The notes under the pieces: generated by a model
Told to the model about the DNA's origin: nothing
Seen by the model: only the letters and a program-made list of their open reading frames with translations
The model's database searches: none
In this document: positions 53,184-64,000 of the stretch, piece after piece
Numbering within the stretch: the first letter of the stretch is position 1
How the letters are laid out: the number at the start of each line of letters is the position of its first letter
NCBI GenBank assembly: GCA_021399435.1
Contig: JAJTUP010000066.1
Span: 124,001 to 188,000 of the forward strand
Source of the DNA: Diaporthe sp. PMI_573
Taxonomy: Eukaryota; Ascomycota; Sordariomycetes; Diaporthales; Diaporthaceae
Direction: 5' to 3'
DNA length: 64,000 bases
Translations under genes and position numbers: made by a program

Positions 53184-53823
53184 GTTGGTCTGTAACTAGA
53201 GGGTATTTGCGTCAACAACTTAATTTTTGTTCAAAACTAAAAGGAGAGGAACGCAGTGAAGGAAGGAGAACAGCACAATCTATGTTACCAGAATTCAACC
53301 TCAATCATTTGCCAGTGTGTGGTTCCAATCTGTGCATGTGGCTGACTATCACCGAGTAGATTCATGATAATAAGGAAAAGAGGGGTAAGTGGGTCTGCCA
53401 CGATGTACCCGCCTTTCATTAGGGTCTGTTCAGGGGTTACGTAAGCCAACACTGGGATTGGCCGACGGGCCCAGCCGTTCGAGGGCTTCATGTCCGCAAG
53501 CTCTCGATAGGGCTCCGTTGTTGGCGTAGCATATCCTCTCCATTTGACCAAATCCTTTAACACCTTCCTGGATTACAGTCACCCCAGAAAGCTGCGAGCA
53601 CTCGACACTTTTTTCGACACCTAGATGTCCACGTTGACACCTGTTTCATCTTCCCTAACCGCAATTGAGCAAGCGCCATCTATCCCGGCATCATCCTTTC
53701 ACCTGTCCTCTTGAGCAAGTGGTCAGACACGGGTCTTGAATCTTGGATAACGCAGCTAACATAAAGTTGCAGCTCGGTTCCCCACGCGAATTGCTGCATT
53801 AGTCATCACTAATAAAGTAGGTG
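53184..53823. other. Intergenic with a weak minus-strand ORF
   Basis: The minus-strand frame 53285-53563 (92 codons) has a hydrophobic stretch and no recognised family. Nothing else is supported here. Confidence 0.3.
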
Positions 53824-54541
53824 CAGTGATCGGAATGGTCTGGTCTGTCTTGGTCTCGGTCTGGTCTAGACCGCCAAGACTTGGTCTGGTCTGGCGATTT
53901 CTCGAGACCATGGTCCGACCGGTCCGACCGGTCCGACCATTAACTGCTATAAATAGATCGGGGTGGCTGAATCTTAGCCTAATGCAGTTAGAACATTCAC
54001 GGATAAGGATAAGGATAAGGATAAGGAATGAACCCTGAGAACAGCTGTTTTCCACTCACATAAAACAATCAAGTCCAAAACAACCTGCTTGTATGCTATT
54101 ATTATGGAGTCTTCAACGTCTCTTACACCATCTCCTGTCCCTACGCCATCACCCACCCCTACTCTGTCACCTGCCCCTGTTCTTCGATATCACGAACCTC
54201 CGGATGAGTTCGTACAGGACCGTATCACCCACGTGAAACGCGCGACAATTGCAAAGAAGGGATTTCGTCCAGGTACATCACACATCTGGAAGTATGGCCT
54301 CCAATACGAGGTAGCGATCAGAAAGAGGTGTATTACTGCCACGAGTGAACTTCAGCCGTATTTGTTTGTATTTTTATTTCGCCTGGGGACACACACCATA
54401 GGGCCAATGCGCTAAGCTGTTTACGTTTCTTGGCGGTCTTGCTGGTCGGACCGGTCTGGTCGGACCGGTTATTACGTAAGCAACTGGTCTGGTCTGGTCT
54501 AGGGGTCCAGACCAGACCAGACCAGACCATTCCGATCACTG
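53824..54541. mobile_element. Non-autonomous hAT, 718 bp, with 8-bp target duplication
   Basis: Terminal inverted repeats start CAGTGATCGGAATGGTCTGG and match for at least 24 bp. AGTAGGTG is duplicated at 53816-53823 and 54542-54549, the 8-bp signature of hAT insertion. Inside both ends lie repeated GGTCTGGTCT and GGTCCGACC words. The interior keeps the first part of a transposase (ATG 54104; GTSHIWKYGLQYEVA) that breaks at the BED finger. It is an internal-deletion derivative that would need a transposase from elsewhere. Confidence 0.92.
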
Positions 54542-54916
54542 AGTAGGTGTGCCTGTCGGTTAGTCATGGAACATCAAATCGTAGGATGCTAAGCATTCTG
54601 GCCGGCCTATAGATCTGCCTTATGCGGCTGTGTAAAGGACCCAGTCCGAGGAGCGCGCTACTCCGGGACATGAGAAGGCGACTTGGCGCTCTATATTGCC
54701 AATGGAACAATCAAAATCAGGCGGTACAGTACTCAGCCGCCGCGACAAAACGACCCTCCCTACTGCCGATAGTGAATGCCGCCGACGACCCCTTCATCAA
54801 GACCGTGGCCATCCGAGTGGAAAAAAAGCGCCAACGTACTACTTCTTCATCACGGAGCCGAAGCGTGTAACTGACTAAGGGTAGGGAAGAGTAATAGGCA
54901 TGCACAAGGTCCCATG

Positions 54917-55438
54917 CAGGCTGGCGATCAATTCAACGTCAACGTCAATGTCTTCAATCTAGATTGAATTGATGGTCCGTGCATCAATTCAATCACTTCA
55001 ATCTCAGATTGGCCCCACTTCAATTCAATCAACGCCCGTTGACGATTGAATTGACGTGATTGAAGGGTGACCCCCTGGTCTACCATAACAAAGCTATGAC
55101 ATATCCGGAACTAGCTAACCCCAAAACGTCACTTCAATGGACCATGCCAGCGGCTGTGGACGCTTCGCGTTTTGGGACGAGACACGCTATTTGCGAACCA
55201 CTTCGTCATCAACAGTCCACATAATCCTTACGCAAGGATGGCCCAGGCCGCGAATCTCGACCTGCAGCTTGCTGCGGACTCTTCCTCTGGGGCTTCGACA
55301 GATCCACAATTCCAAGAGGAAGCCAAAGACCCATGGAAAGACTTCCCATGGAAGCACTTTCCAGAGTATACTGTTGCAGAACGGGATCGAACAATTCCAA
55401 ATCACTCTGAATCTATCTTCTTTTCATCTTCTGGACAT
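54917..55438 (+). mobile_element. hAT 5' terminus with N-terminal ORF fragment
   Basis: Terminus CAGGCTGGCGATCAATTC followed by CAATTCAA/TTCAATC words to about 55070. An N-terminal coding fragment starts at ATG 55241 (MAQAANLDLQL) and reads KDPWKDFPWKHFPEYTVAER, typical of the region before the BED finger. At about 55439 the sequence changes to LINE ORF1 in the same frame. Confidence 0.6.
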
Positions 55439-56395
55439 ATGGCGGAGAATTTAGGCTTGTGGCAGATGTCTGGTGCGGCGCGCGGCGCTTCAGACGTCAT
55501 CGACGTCATGGGAGGCGATTCCGAAACTCCGGGAGCGGGGCATCGCCGCCCCCAGCGCAAGAGGGTGAAAACGGCGAAGGCGATGGAGGCGATGCGACAG
55601 GAAGACGATATGGATTGGGAAGAGGAAAACGGCAGTGATAGGGTGCTGAGAAACGACGAAAACCTCACAATTCGGGCTGCAGCCGCCGACGACGCGAGCG
55701 AGGCGAGCCGCGGCCCAGAACAACCCGTGGACCGTGACTTCAATAAGAAATTGGACATCATGAAGGCAGAATTTCAGCTAGAGTTCAGAAAACTTAGGGA
55801 TCAGATGACAAAGGAAGTCGCCAAAATGACGGCCCAGTTGGCCCAAGAACTATCGCAAGCGCGAGAGGAGCTTACGCAAGCTCGCGGCGAGCTCGAGAAC
55901 ACCAGGCTCCAGCTACACGCTATGGCGGGAGCTCAAGGAGCCCCGTCGGTTCGACCAGCGTATGCAGACGTCGCTCGACGCACCCCTCCGGTTAGCATTC
56001 CCACCCCGGCCTCCTCCACAGGTCGGGCGGCAACGCCAGAACCAGTGTTCTGCACGGTGGATGTGTCCAGGGTACCAGAGGAACACACTGGAGAAGCCAC
56101 ACCAGTGGCACTTCGCAAGCTTATCGAAAACGAAATGCGAGCACCTGGCGACCAGCCGAGTTGGCGTTGTGTTGCGGTGACGAAAGATGGAAGAAATGCC
56201 AACCGCCTTAGGATCATGGGCAGGAACGAAGAAGAAGTAAAGAAAATCAAAGATATTATTGAAGCTAAGAAGGCGCCAGGTGCGAGAGTCCTTCGAGACC
56301 AGCTGTACAGTTCCTTCTCGGTGACTGCCGGCGGCCCGCTCCGGCGCATCGAGTCTGGGCAGACGGCGCGAGCACTTCACTTAGCCGTTATGTAG
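55439..56395 (+). pseudogene. Tad-type LINE ORF1 fragment
   Basis: From MAENLGLWQMSGAARG the frame encodes an acidic and basic N-terminus, a coiled coil (about 55740-55925, Glu/Gln/Leu-rich heptads), and the ORF1p nucleic-acid region: HTGEATPVALRKLIENEMRA, WRCVAVTKDGRNANRLRIMG and APGARVLRDQLY. The last block is characteristic of fungal Tad/CgT1-like LINEs. After about 56315 the similarity ends. There is no zinc knuckle, ORF2 or poly-A tail, so only a piece of the element is present. Confidence 0.7.
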
Positions 56396-56549
56396 ATTTC
56401 CGTTTCTTTTTGGCAGTGAAAGCAGTCGCGCGAAGCAGCGCCATCTTGCGCGTCCGTTTGGTGTAAGCTGGAATCAGTTAAACTGGGGCCGTTGTAGCAT
56501 CGTGAGCGGCTACATGCTAAGGGCCATTACTGTGGTCCCCGAAACTCAT

Positions 56550-57062
56550 CTACTGGACACTTGACTCCGTGTCGGCCGCGTGACTGCCGTGCCAGGCCAC
56601 CGCACCCTTCAGAATCTCTAGCAGGGTTCTGGCGCCAGCCGGCCACATGCCGGCGGGTCCCTGCGCGGGAACCTCGCCCCGTAGAATCTTCTCGACAGGG
56701 ATCCTCTCGCCGTACTCCGTGATGACCGTGCCGTCGACCTGGATGCCGTCGTAGAAGCCGCGTGAGTTCACGTATGAGTAGACCGGTTTCTTGAGCACCT
56801 CGCGGAGCGGACTGAGCTTGAGCCCGCTGCTCTTCCTGCCGCTGGAGATACCCTCAGCCGGCTCCAAGGTGCTGGCGTCGTGAGCCTGAACCTTCTCAAG
56901 CTCCGTGAGCTGGACATGCTCGTCTTGGCGGCGGCGCCGCTCCAGCGCCGCCGCGTCGTGCTGCCTCGTTGGTGCGGTAAAATCCATACGGCCTCCAACG
57001 CCGAATGGGCCGACGACGACGCTCAGCTCCGGGCCGAGCGACAGGCGCGTCTCCATAGTCAC
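56550..57062 (-). pseudogene. SYLF (Ysc84/DUF500) domain C-terminal fragment
   Basis: The minus-strand frame reads ELSVVVGPFGVGGRMDF, then KPVYSYVNSRGFYDGIQVDG and TVITEYGERIPVEKILRGEV, the second half of the SYLF lipid-binding domain found in Ysc84-like actin regulators. The Arg/Glu-rich insert between the two parts is longer than usual. The first half of the domain is not found upstream. A CCCCCCAG acceptor lies just before the start, so this may be the last exon of a gene whose front was lost. Confidence 0.6.
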
Positions 57063-57225
57063 GAATATATGTGTTGTGGTGAACTGGGGGGGATGAAGTT
57101 AGAAAGAATTTGATCAAGCAGGATCGTGTTGGTTATATAGAGTTAGTTAACTACAGAGGTCAGATGCTTAAACAAGTTAACTTCTCTGCCGCGGAAGGTG
57201 CCGCGAGCGGCCCCAGTTAACTAGA

Positions 57226-57441
57226 TTGGGCGGAATGTTGCAGGGGTCGAGCGGTCGTCTGCGTCCTCCTTCTCGCCGACGCAGCTCGCCAGATACCTTG
57301 ATTCGGCCGAAATCAGTACATTTTGACACCCGCACAGACATTCGCCACTTCTTCCTCTTAGACCAGCCGCTCGCGGTCAATACAGGGTCGTCGCCTACCG
57401 AGCGTTACGAGAGCGATGAAGAATATTTCCACTTGATGTAA
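57226..57441 (+). pseudogene. Fragment of a PP1 regulatory subunit (Gac1/PIG-like) exon
   Basis: The frame contains LIRPKSVHFDTRTDIRHFFL and LDQPLAVNTGSSPTERYESD. KSVHF is a protein-phosphatase-1 docking motif (RVxF type), and the sequence around it is as in fungal CBM21 glycogen-targeting subunits. The carbohydrate-binding domain itself is absent. A GTAAGT donor at 57440 follows directly. It abuts hAT sequence on the right. Confidence 0.5.
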
Positions 57442-57483
57442 GTTGGCGGCCGTTTTTGATGGCCTATCTAATGATGAGCGGTA

Positions 57484-59098
57484 GATCAACTATGACCCCA
57501 AAAAACGCCGCATCCGCTGCATCGGCCACATCATCAATCTCTCCCTTCAAGCCTTCCTTCTCGGGTCATCGAATGAAGCCCTCATCGCCGCACTTGAAGC
57601 TGCATCCGAAGCCACTAGTGAAGACCTATTAATTCGCTTCTCTCGGGCCCTCACCACCAGAAGACGTAGAGGACGTAGACGTCTCTCGAGATCGGACGTT
57701 GATGAGGACTATCTAGGCATTGAGGGCATACCTGCGCTGCGTAAACTGCACGGTCTGGCTGTTTGGACACGCTGCTCATCGCTTACTAGCCAGCTGTGGG
57801 ACGATGAAGTCGGGTTGCGACTAGGGATCGATAATGAGACGCGGTGGTCTTCATGGTCTCATGTCCTCGATAAGCTTTTCAAAAAGAAGGCGCATATCGT
57901 TCAATTCATGCATGAACACGAGCGGATCCTCGGAGACAATCGATTGACAGCGGCTGATTGGGATTTGCTTCAGAAAGCGTACCTATTTCTCCAACCCTTT
58001 GATGGCGCCACATTGTGCGCTGAGGGCAATAAAGCGTCTCTTTCACAGTCATTATTTCTAATGGACTGCCTTCTTTCTCATTATGAAAACGAGAAGGTGA
58101 GCCATTTCACTGCGAGATAGGTAGCGACGACATCTCATCGCTGGTCTCAACAGCTAAGATAGATGCTAATACGATTATAGCGGCACTACAGCGCACCCGA
58201 GACACGCGATGAACGCATGCTACATGCCATCGATATGGGCTGGTCCATTATGAATAAATACTACACCATGACCGAGGACGTTCCCGTTTATTCCGCCGCT
58301 CTCCTTCTCGACCCTTCGAAACGAGACGCCTACATCAAGCAGAACTGGCCGGATGAGTGGTACGACAACGCAATTGGCGGAGCACAAGCGATTTGGGAGG
58401 AAGAATACAATATGGAGCTCCCCACGAAGCCTCCGGCCACTCCGAGCGCTGTCCCGGACTTTGTGGAACATGAGACTAATAAACTAGCTCAGTTGGCAAG
58501 GAATATGAAGGTAAAGACCGCCGGATTGCGTTATGAGGATGATTTCATGAACTTTATTACCGCTCAACCGATAGAGATCGATTCTACGCCGCTTCAATGG
58601 TGGTGCGCGTCTGAGCAGCGGAGAAGATATCCACGACTTAGCCGCATGGCCATCGCGATACTCTCCATCCCACCAGAGTCGTCCGAGCCAGAGAGAGCCT
58701 TCTCTGGGGCGCGCAGGACATGCTCATGGGGTAGGCTGCGGATTAAATGTGCAAACATTGAGAGGGTAGAGTGTATAGGGAGCTGGTTGCGCGAAGGTCA
58801 TATCTTACCTATATCCCGCGGTGGATTTGGGTTACCGATGATGTTTTCCGCATTAAAAGATGATCTTACTGATTCAAATGACGATTTAGAAGACAGGGAG
58901 GATATTGATTGATATAGAATAGAGTCGTTAAATTAATTGTTTGATTTCATCACCTCATTGGCCCACTATCGTGTTCCTTATCCTGTTATCCTGTTATCTT
59001 ATCCTGTTATCCTGTAATCCGTATTTTTTCTTATCTTGTTCTGTTTAACATGTTAAGGGATTTCTTAACATGTTATACAGGTTGCCCATGTATGACTG
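57484..59098 (+). mobile_element. hAT element, C-terminal two-thirds and 3' terminus
   Basis: The coding part enters at RRIRCIGHIINLSLQAFL (about 57500), then KLHGLAVWTRCSSLTSQLW and DNETRWSSWSHVLDKLF. An 84-bp intron (58097-58180) is followed by MNKYYTMTEDVPVYSAALLL and the dimerisation block RMAIAILSIPPESSEPERAF, ending at 58912. Beyond it TTATCCTGTTATCC words and an AACATGTTAA pair lead to a terminus whose reverse complement is CAGTCATACATGGG (ends 59098). The BED finger and catalytic Asp regions are missing on the left. Confidence 0.8.
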
Positions 59099-60206
59099 CT
59101 GGAGTGGTTGATCACAGCGTACTAGGTATTCGCATTTCGATGGGACTTTCATCTTTTGCTTGAAACGCTTATGATTCCAACTGTTGCTTAAGCAAAATGG
59201 TGCTTTGCTGGCTTAATAAATATACTTGACATCAGCCTCGAGCTTGTCTAAGAGCTCTTTCACCGAAGGGTAGACTTCTTTGAACCTCCTCAAGCACACA
59301 GCTCCAGCTCTGATCTCTTGTTTTCTGCTCTTCTCGTGGGTTAGTACTGTACATAAGGGTGTTCCTGCCATCGCTTTGCTAAGGGATAAAAGTATCGAAT
59401 TTCCAAACAAAATCTTGGTGAAACTGCCAGAGGCTCGAAATGAACTCTCAATCAGATGTCCCGGTCTTTAAAACCGTCAAAAGTACTTATCAAAGATTTC
59501 GAAACGATCAAATGACACAGTTTTGGCCGATTCTGATTGTGAACGCTATTACGTGTACTTTTGTAGAGTTTCTGAACAACTGGGGCCTTGCTAAGTAGAT
59601 CAATGTAACTCTAAGTCCTCTTCAAAGTCGGAAAGATGAGCTGTCGAGTTCTGAGAGGAAGGTACATATACTCAAAACTGTACAGAGCCGTAATACAGTA
59701 CATATGTAGATGACCTTGTAGAAAGTTAATTCTAAATTTAGTAATGCGGACTTCAAATAAATTATCAGCAAGGCCTATATATACATATACAGTACAGGGA
59801 AAGTTTGAACTCAGGAGTCTTTTTTTCAAAGTACGGTCCTTCAACTTAGTACATGTAAACTGAATCGTGAAAAACTACCTTACGAGCACATGGGTGGCTT
59901 TGCCGTAGGAAGAACTTTGAAAGGTCAGAAATTATCCCTTCCTACGGTTGAAGTCGATCTAATTACGTTACGAACAACTAGGAGCTGGAAGCTCAAATTA
60001 AAGTCAGCAAGGAAGGCCAGAAGAGGGTGCAGAGGGTGCCTAAAGCATGCTTAAGAACACTTGACACTATAAAATGTTTTCCAGATATTTCTTACCATGG
60101 GAAAGTTTTTATGCTCTTGTTACCAATAGTCAATTCTTTAAAACAAAAACACAGCCAGACATTACATTGCTTCAAGCGCGTCTTATATAGAGCCTTCAAC
60201 TCCAAT
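59099..60206. other. AT-rich intergenic, no supported gene
   Basis: Only short frames occur, such as a 65-codon minus frame at 59213-59410. Nothing recognised. Confidence 0.4.
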
Positions 60207-61202
60207 ATGTTTCCCAAATTCAACAAGCTACCTACTGAGATTCGTTTGAAGATATGGCAAGACTCCACGCCGGAGTACGGGGTTTATTCAGTTCTTCTAC
60301 ACGGACGAGAAGAGCCCATACCAGACCAATCCTCACATCCGTTGACTTTCCGAGTGGTGTATGGCCTAGAGCCTCTTACTCGAAACCAACGGGACCATGA
60401 TCTCAACGACCGCGTCGATACAATGATAAGACTCCTACGCACCTGCTCAGAGTCAGCATCTGAGGTGAAGCGGAACTTCCCGGATACTGTCAACTGTACC
60501 CGTGGAAAGCTACGCTTTAACGCGAAGCATGACCTGCTGAATCTCTTATGCAACAGCTGTATTTTAGCGCGGGGGTTCCTTCGCCGATTCGAAAAGTATC
60601 AACAAGGGAGTGTTACATTTGCAAACGACTAGCATACGATTCCCCAGAGGGTCGGCATAAACAGCTTCGCACTGCTTGGTGGTCTTCTTGGTTTTGCGGA
60701 GTGGAAGAGTCGTCGGGGCCTGGAAGGGTTCATGCATTTTCTCGCCGACTGCGCTAGTTTGAGATGTATTGTTTTGGCGAGCCCTTGGCAACCCAGCTAC
60801 CATCACCAACGCTTCAACGACCAGGATCTATACAACATCTACCACGATCCGACCTGCTTCAGCGGCCCTACTATGCCATCACAATACTATCATTCTATAT
60901 GTCCTTCACGACCATATAATATATCGCTCAGTGGGTATTTGCTGGTTTGTGCTTTCAGATTGCGATTCCTAGCGCATGGTCGGCCCAGTCGCCAGCTGAC
61001 GCATAACCCACCAATGCTGAAGCCTAGCTATCAAGAACTTCAAAGTTTACATGTTGCAGCAATGGTACCGCTGGGGCGACTGCCTATGGAACTGTACCAG
61101 GGAACCTCGTGTAATTGGGCCGCTCAAACGCATTCTGACTACATTTTCGTTCAACAGCAGCAGCTTCAGGATATAACTAACTTCATCCAGCGAGCTATAT
61201 AG
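60207..61202 (+). pseudogene. 2EYR-domain (F-box-like) protein with one in-frame stop
   Basis: From ATG 60207 the frame reads MFPKFNKLPTEIRLKIWQDS, the opening of the fungal 2EYR family. Later come TCSESASEVKRNFPDTVNC and KLRFNAKHDLLNL, its second conserved block. TAG at 60630-60632 (codon 142) interrupts the frame, which then continues open as HTIPQRVGINSFALLGGLL to 61202, for 331 codons in all. No intron that would remove the stop fits the minimum size. It is most simply a recent pseudogene or an allele with a nonsense mutation. The family is large in filamentous fungi and its function is unknown. Confidence 0.75.
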
Positions 61203-62571
61203 CCGCTGGACTCAAGAAGTAAGAGGGAAAACAATTATGGGAAAAAAAGGATGAATGTGAGAGGGCTGTCTGTGGAATACGAAACTTATCGAGGGTCCTC
61301 CATTTGGCGAAGATTCTGTGTGATCAGCGGTACTTACTAGATTGAGTAGATGAGCACTGAGTATTTCTGTAGGTATGCTGCACAGTATTTACAGCTGACC
61401 AGGTTATGTTTGTACTTGAGTGAACAAATTACAGAGTTATAGTAGCATCAAAGGTGGCAGTGCATCATCAAGGCCACACGGCAAAGCCAAACAACGCCAC
61501 CACCATGTTCTCTCGCGTCACGAGAGCTTCAGAATCATATACGAATCAATTGCACAACACCAAAAGTGGAAGAGTTATCGTATCGTGAAGTTGGTTCACT
61601 TATGAGGATTTGTTAGTACATGAGGGGGGGGGGGGCATACGGGTGGGTGGGGTGGCATGGTACACTCTTCGCGTTCAGGCTCTCACAAATACCCACTTGG
61701 GCAGGCACTGATAGACAAGAAGTCGCAACGGAATTAGTAACCAGATAAGACTTCTGAGGCAAGACTACTGGGAAGCCAAAGCCCGGAAACAAGGTTTTAC
61801 TGAGGCTGACCTGGCTGGGGCAAAGAGGCCTGGTGAGTTTGAGGGCGGAGAGGCGGCGGCGGCGGGGGAGCAGAGTGCGTCCATTCTGGGTGGCCCTCAG
61901 GGTGAAATAGTCCCCAGTAAGAATCGAGCACAATTTGCTCGTATTCCTCATCCCATGCAACAAGGTGTGTTTGGACGTCGTTTGGATATACATCGAAAGG
62001 AAGTGCACCAGCTAACACTTTCAGAATGTCCTGACCCACCTCGAATCAAATACTCGTCTAAACTCAAGACTGGTTCTTGACAGGAGATTACTGGCCCTCC
62101 TTACCAGGACAGATTTCAACCAATCACGATGCCTGAGATCCATGCTGCTGAGGAAAGCCGCTCCGGTCGATGAAGCGGCCGGTAACTGCTTGTTGTTGAT
62201 CCTGGCCGGGAAAGTGGACCGCCTCATGCTGGGAATCCTTCATAAGTTCAAATAATGAAATATCGATTTACCAAGAAGGCACATATACAGTGACGACTCA
62301 CAACTGCACACTACATCGTGGTGTTGTGTTCCACTCCCTAGACATCCCGGTCACAGCAGCAAGAAGAAGAACACACCCCGGCAGAATGGATGAACGATTG
62401 GTCAGGGGCGAACAAGGGCATCCCGTCGTAGCAAGTCCCTGACGGCGCGAAACCTGTCGCCAGTGGCGTGCTTCTATCACGTCCAAAACTCTGGCATTGG
62501 CTACTTGGGTAAGCCTCAATTCTCGGTATGATTCCACCTCGGGCTAGCCGAAAGCACGAATCCCTTGCTTC
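61203..62571 (-). other. Intergenic with possible small minus-strand gene (61797-62227)
   Basis: Two minus frames, 62227-62021 (MRRSTFPARINNKQL) and 62039-61797 (GQDILKVLAGALPFDVYPND, WDEEYEQIVLDSYWGLFHP, then a Pro-rich tail), overlap and may be parts of one gene with a frame change near 62030. No family is recognised. A 12-base G run occurs near 61625. Confidence 0.35.
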
Positions 62572-63681
62572 TCACAACGCCATGCCCATAATGTGTTGCC
62601 AGCGGTCAGGAGCGTCTTCCTCGGCGGCAACCTTCTTGGCGCCCGCGTCAGCTAAAGTGTTCCACTCGCGCGGGATACGCCAAAACTGGATCGCCAGGCC
62701 GGCGCCGTGAACCCTCTCGCACTCGCCCAACAGCATCTCCCACAAGTCCTTGTTCTTGACGTCGGCGCTGCCGCTTCCCCTTGCGCCCTTGGTCCTCCAA
62801 CTTTTGTTCACCCAACCCCTAACCCACTGTGTCGCGCCGTCCACGACATATGACGAGTCAGTACCGAAGATGACCGTCTTGAAGCCCTCGCCGCGCCACC
62901 ATCGGAAGCGAAGGGCCGCGAGCACAGCCCGCAGCTCAGCACGGTTGCTCGTCTGGCTGCCTTCGTCTCCCCAGGGGCCACGGTTCTCCAGGCGGCCCGA
63001 GACCACGAGCGGCTCCCCGTTGATGGTCTCCCCTTGGAAAAATGCCCAACCAGCCCTCGGGTTGGACTGTCCGTTGTTAAGGCATGCCCCGTCGGTCATG
63101 AGGAGGAGCTTGGTGTTGTCGTTGGAGTGGGTGCGTCTACGACGTTGAGTTAGCAGACCGCCAGAGCAAAGAGATATCAAGGAACACCACTCACCGAACT
63201 AGGTTCATGTGTCGGTGGCGGTTGGGAAATTCTTCCAGTGGTGCCGTGTTGCTGTTGGACGGCACAAACTTGGACGGGAACACCTTGCCGGTGCCCCTCA
63301 CCATTTCAGTTCCTGAGTCTAGACGAGGCAAAACGTGTTCGGACGGTTTGTCGGACTCTTCGTCTTCGTCTTCTGTATCTGTATCTTCATCATCGTCGTC
63401 GTCTAAGACGTCGTCCATGGCGCTGTAGTCGATGCAACGCCTAGCCGCGGCACCGTTTTCGTCGGGACGAGGAGACTGCGATAGTGCATCATCGAGCTCT
63501 GTCATGACTGACCCCTCCGAAGTGCTGTGAGAGTCGGTCATAGGGCAGCTATTGTTACTTGTCAGCATAGTGCCCGTGGTTTAATGGGATCAATGTTGAC
63601 GTACTCAGTAGGAGAATCTCTTGATGTGCCAGAAGGCTGAAGTGACGGCGAGGCCACAGGGTCATCCGGACCACCGCCCAT
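62572..63681 (-). CDS. RNase H type-1 domain protein, three exons
   Basis: Exons 63681-63605, 63548-63195 and 63136-62572 join in phase across introns of 56 and 58 bp, giving 331 residues. The N-terminal 140 residues are acidic and disordered (a DDDDDEDTDTEDEDEE run). The RNase H fold follows: LLLMTDGACLNNG (first Asp, about 159), SNRAELRAVLAAL (Glu), FGTDSSYVVDGATQWVRGW (Asp) and NTLADAGAKKVA (final Asp). All four catalytic carboxylates are present, so it should cleave RNA in RNA-DNA hybrids. It is a cellular-type enzyme, unlike the retrotransposon RNase H domains in the window, and no transposon domains adjoin it. The start at 63681 gives an in-phase first exon; an alternative is Met at 63541. 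Confidence 0.8.
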
Positions 63682-64000
63682 AGTGGTTGTTAAGGAGTCT
63701 GGCAAAATAGCAGGAGAGATCAAAATAGAGGAGAGGTTTGACGGCTCTTTGAGTGGTAAGTATTGGGAACATAGGTGTCACAATATAAACACTACGTGCC
63801 TACGGCAGGAGTGGCGTCACTTTTGCACGAGTAGTGCAGTGGTGCAAATCGTGACAATAGGATGGAAGGAGGAGTAATGGTAGCGAGCTTAAAATTAGTT
63901 GGAGACCAATAAATAGAATCAGGGTTACGTGGTCGCCTTCTACAAACACAAAGCCCTTGAACGGTCGCCTTTTTTGGTTGTCTGCTGCCCCGCTGCCTTC
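63682..64000. other. Upstream region of the RNase H gene
   Basis: No gene is supported in the last 319 bases. The region should include the promoter of the minus-strand RNase H gene. Confidence 0.4.

Noticed and set aside
54917..59098. One intact composite hAT spanning captured genes
   Set aside because: The terminal sequences and repeated words at the two ends differ and no common target duplication was found.
1..64000. Starship giant transposon
   Set aside because: No DUF3435 tyrosine recombinase (captain) or matching element ends were seen, so cargo status cannot be claimed.
1..64000. tRNA or rRNA genes
   Set aside because: No cloverleaf with A and B boxes or rRNA stretch was recognised by eye; a tRNA scan was not possible.

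Overview
The window is from a filamentous ascomycete (Pezizomycotina). Short spliced introns of about 50-110 bp with GTRWGT donors, a Zn(II)2Cys6 regulator, a HET-domain fragment, a 2EYR-type F-box-like gene and Tad-type LINE, Gypsy, Copia and hAT elements all point that way. No bacterial features are present. The genus cannot be fixed from sequence alone. The content looks like a transposon-rich accessory compartment: most of the DNA is nested or broken mobile elements, with a few intact host genes between them.

Layout. 1-5.5 kb: broken HET-domain gene, a five-exon asaB/NvfI-type oxygenase and a two-exon MFS transporter, all on +. 5.5-9.2 kb: AT-rich DNA with fragments of a TPR protein, a C2H2 protein and a pogo/Fot transposase. 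9.2-19.4 kb: two related Gypsy chromoviruses; the first is 5'-truncated with a nonsense codon, the second is full length with 5-bp target duplications. Between them lie an inverted Gypsy LTR and a different solo LTR. 21.0-23.0 kb: a 641-aa basic nuclear-type protein of unknown function. 23.6-27.2 kb: two facing-away paralogues ending in a strictly alternating beta-like motif; one is split by a perfect-TIR MITE. 27.2-35.6 kb: a chain of hAT pieces each interrupting the last, closed by a 3'-truncated Copia. 37.2-40.5 kb: an intact six-exon Zn(II)2Cys6 regulator. 42.7-45.1 kb: a hAT with one nonsense codon. 46.0-49.7 kb: a divergent pair, a 457-aa repeat protein and a protein kinase with an N-terminal duplicated motif. 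49.8-59.1 kb: more hAT pieces, one of which encodes a BED finger joined to an unfamiliar domain, a beta-trefoil-like gene, a non-autonomous hAT with 8-bp duplication, and fragments of a LINE ORF1, a SYLF gene and a PP1-regulator gene. 59.1-64 kb: a 2EYR gene with one stop codon and an intact three-exon RNase H protein.

The strongest general pattern is that each hAT piece carries its own short repeated word just inside a CAG terminus, and that three hAT copies keep only the N-terminal BED half. The best candidates for undescribed biology are the kinase/457-aa divergent pair, the paired alternating-strand proteins around 23.6-27.2 kb, the BED-fusion ORF at 51.1 kb and the 641-aa protein at 21.0 kb. 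Functions for these are not known to me and are stated as inference only.
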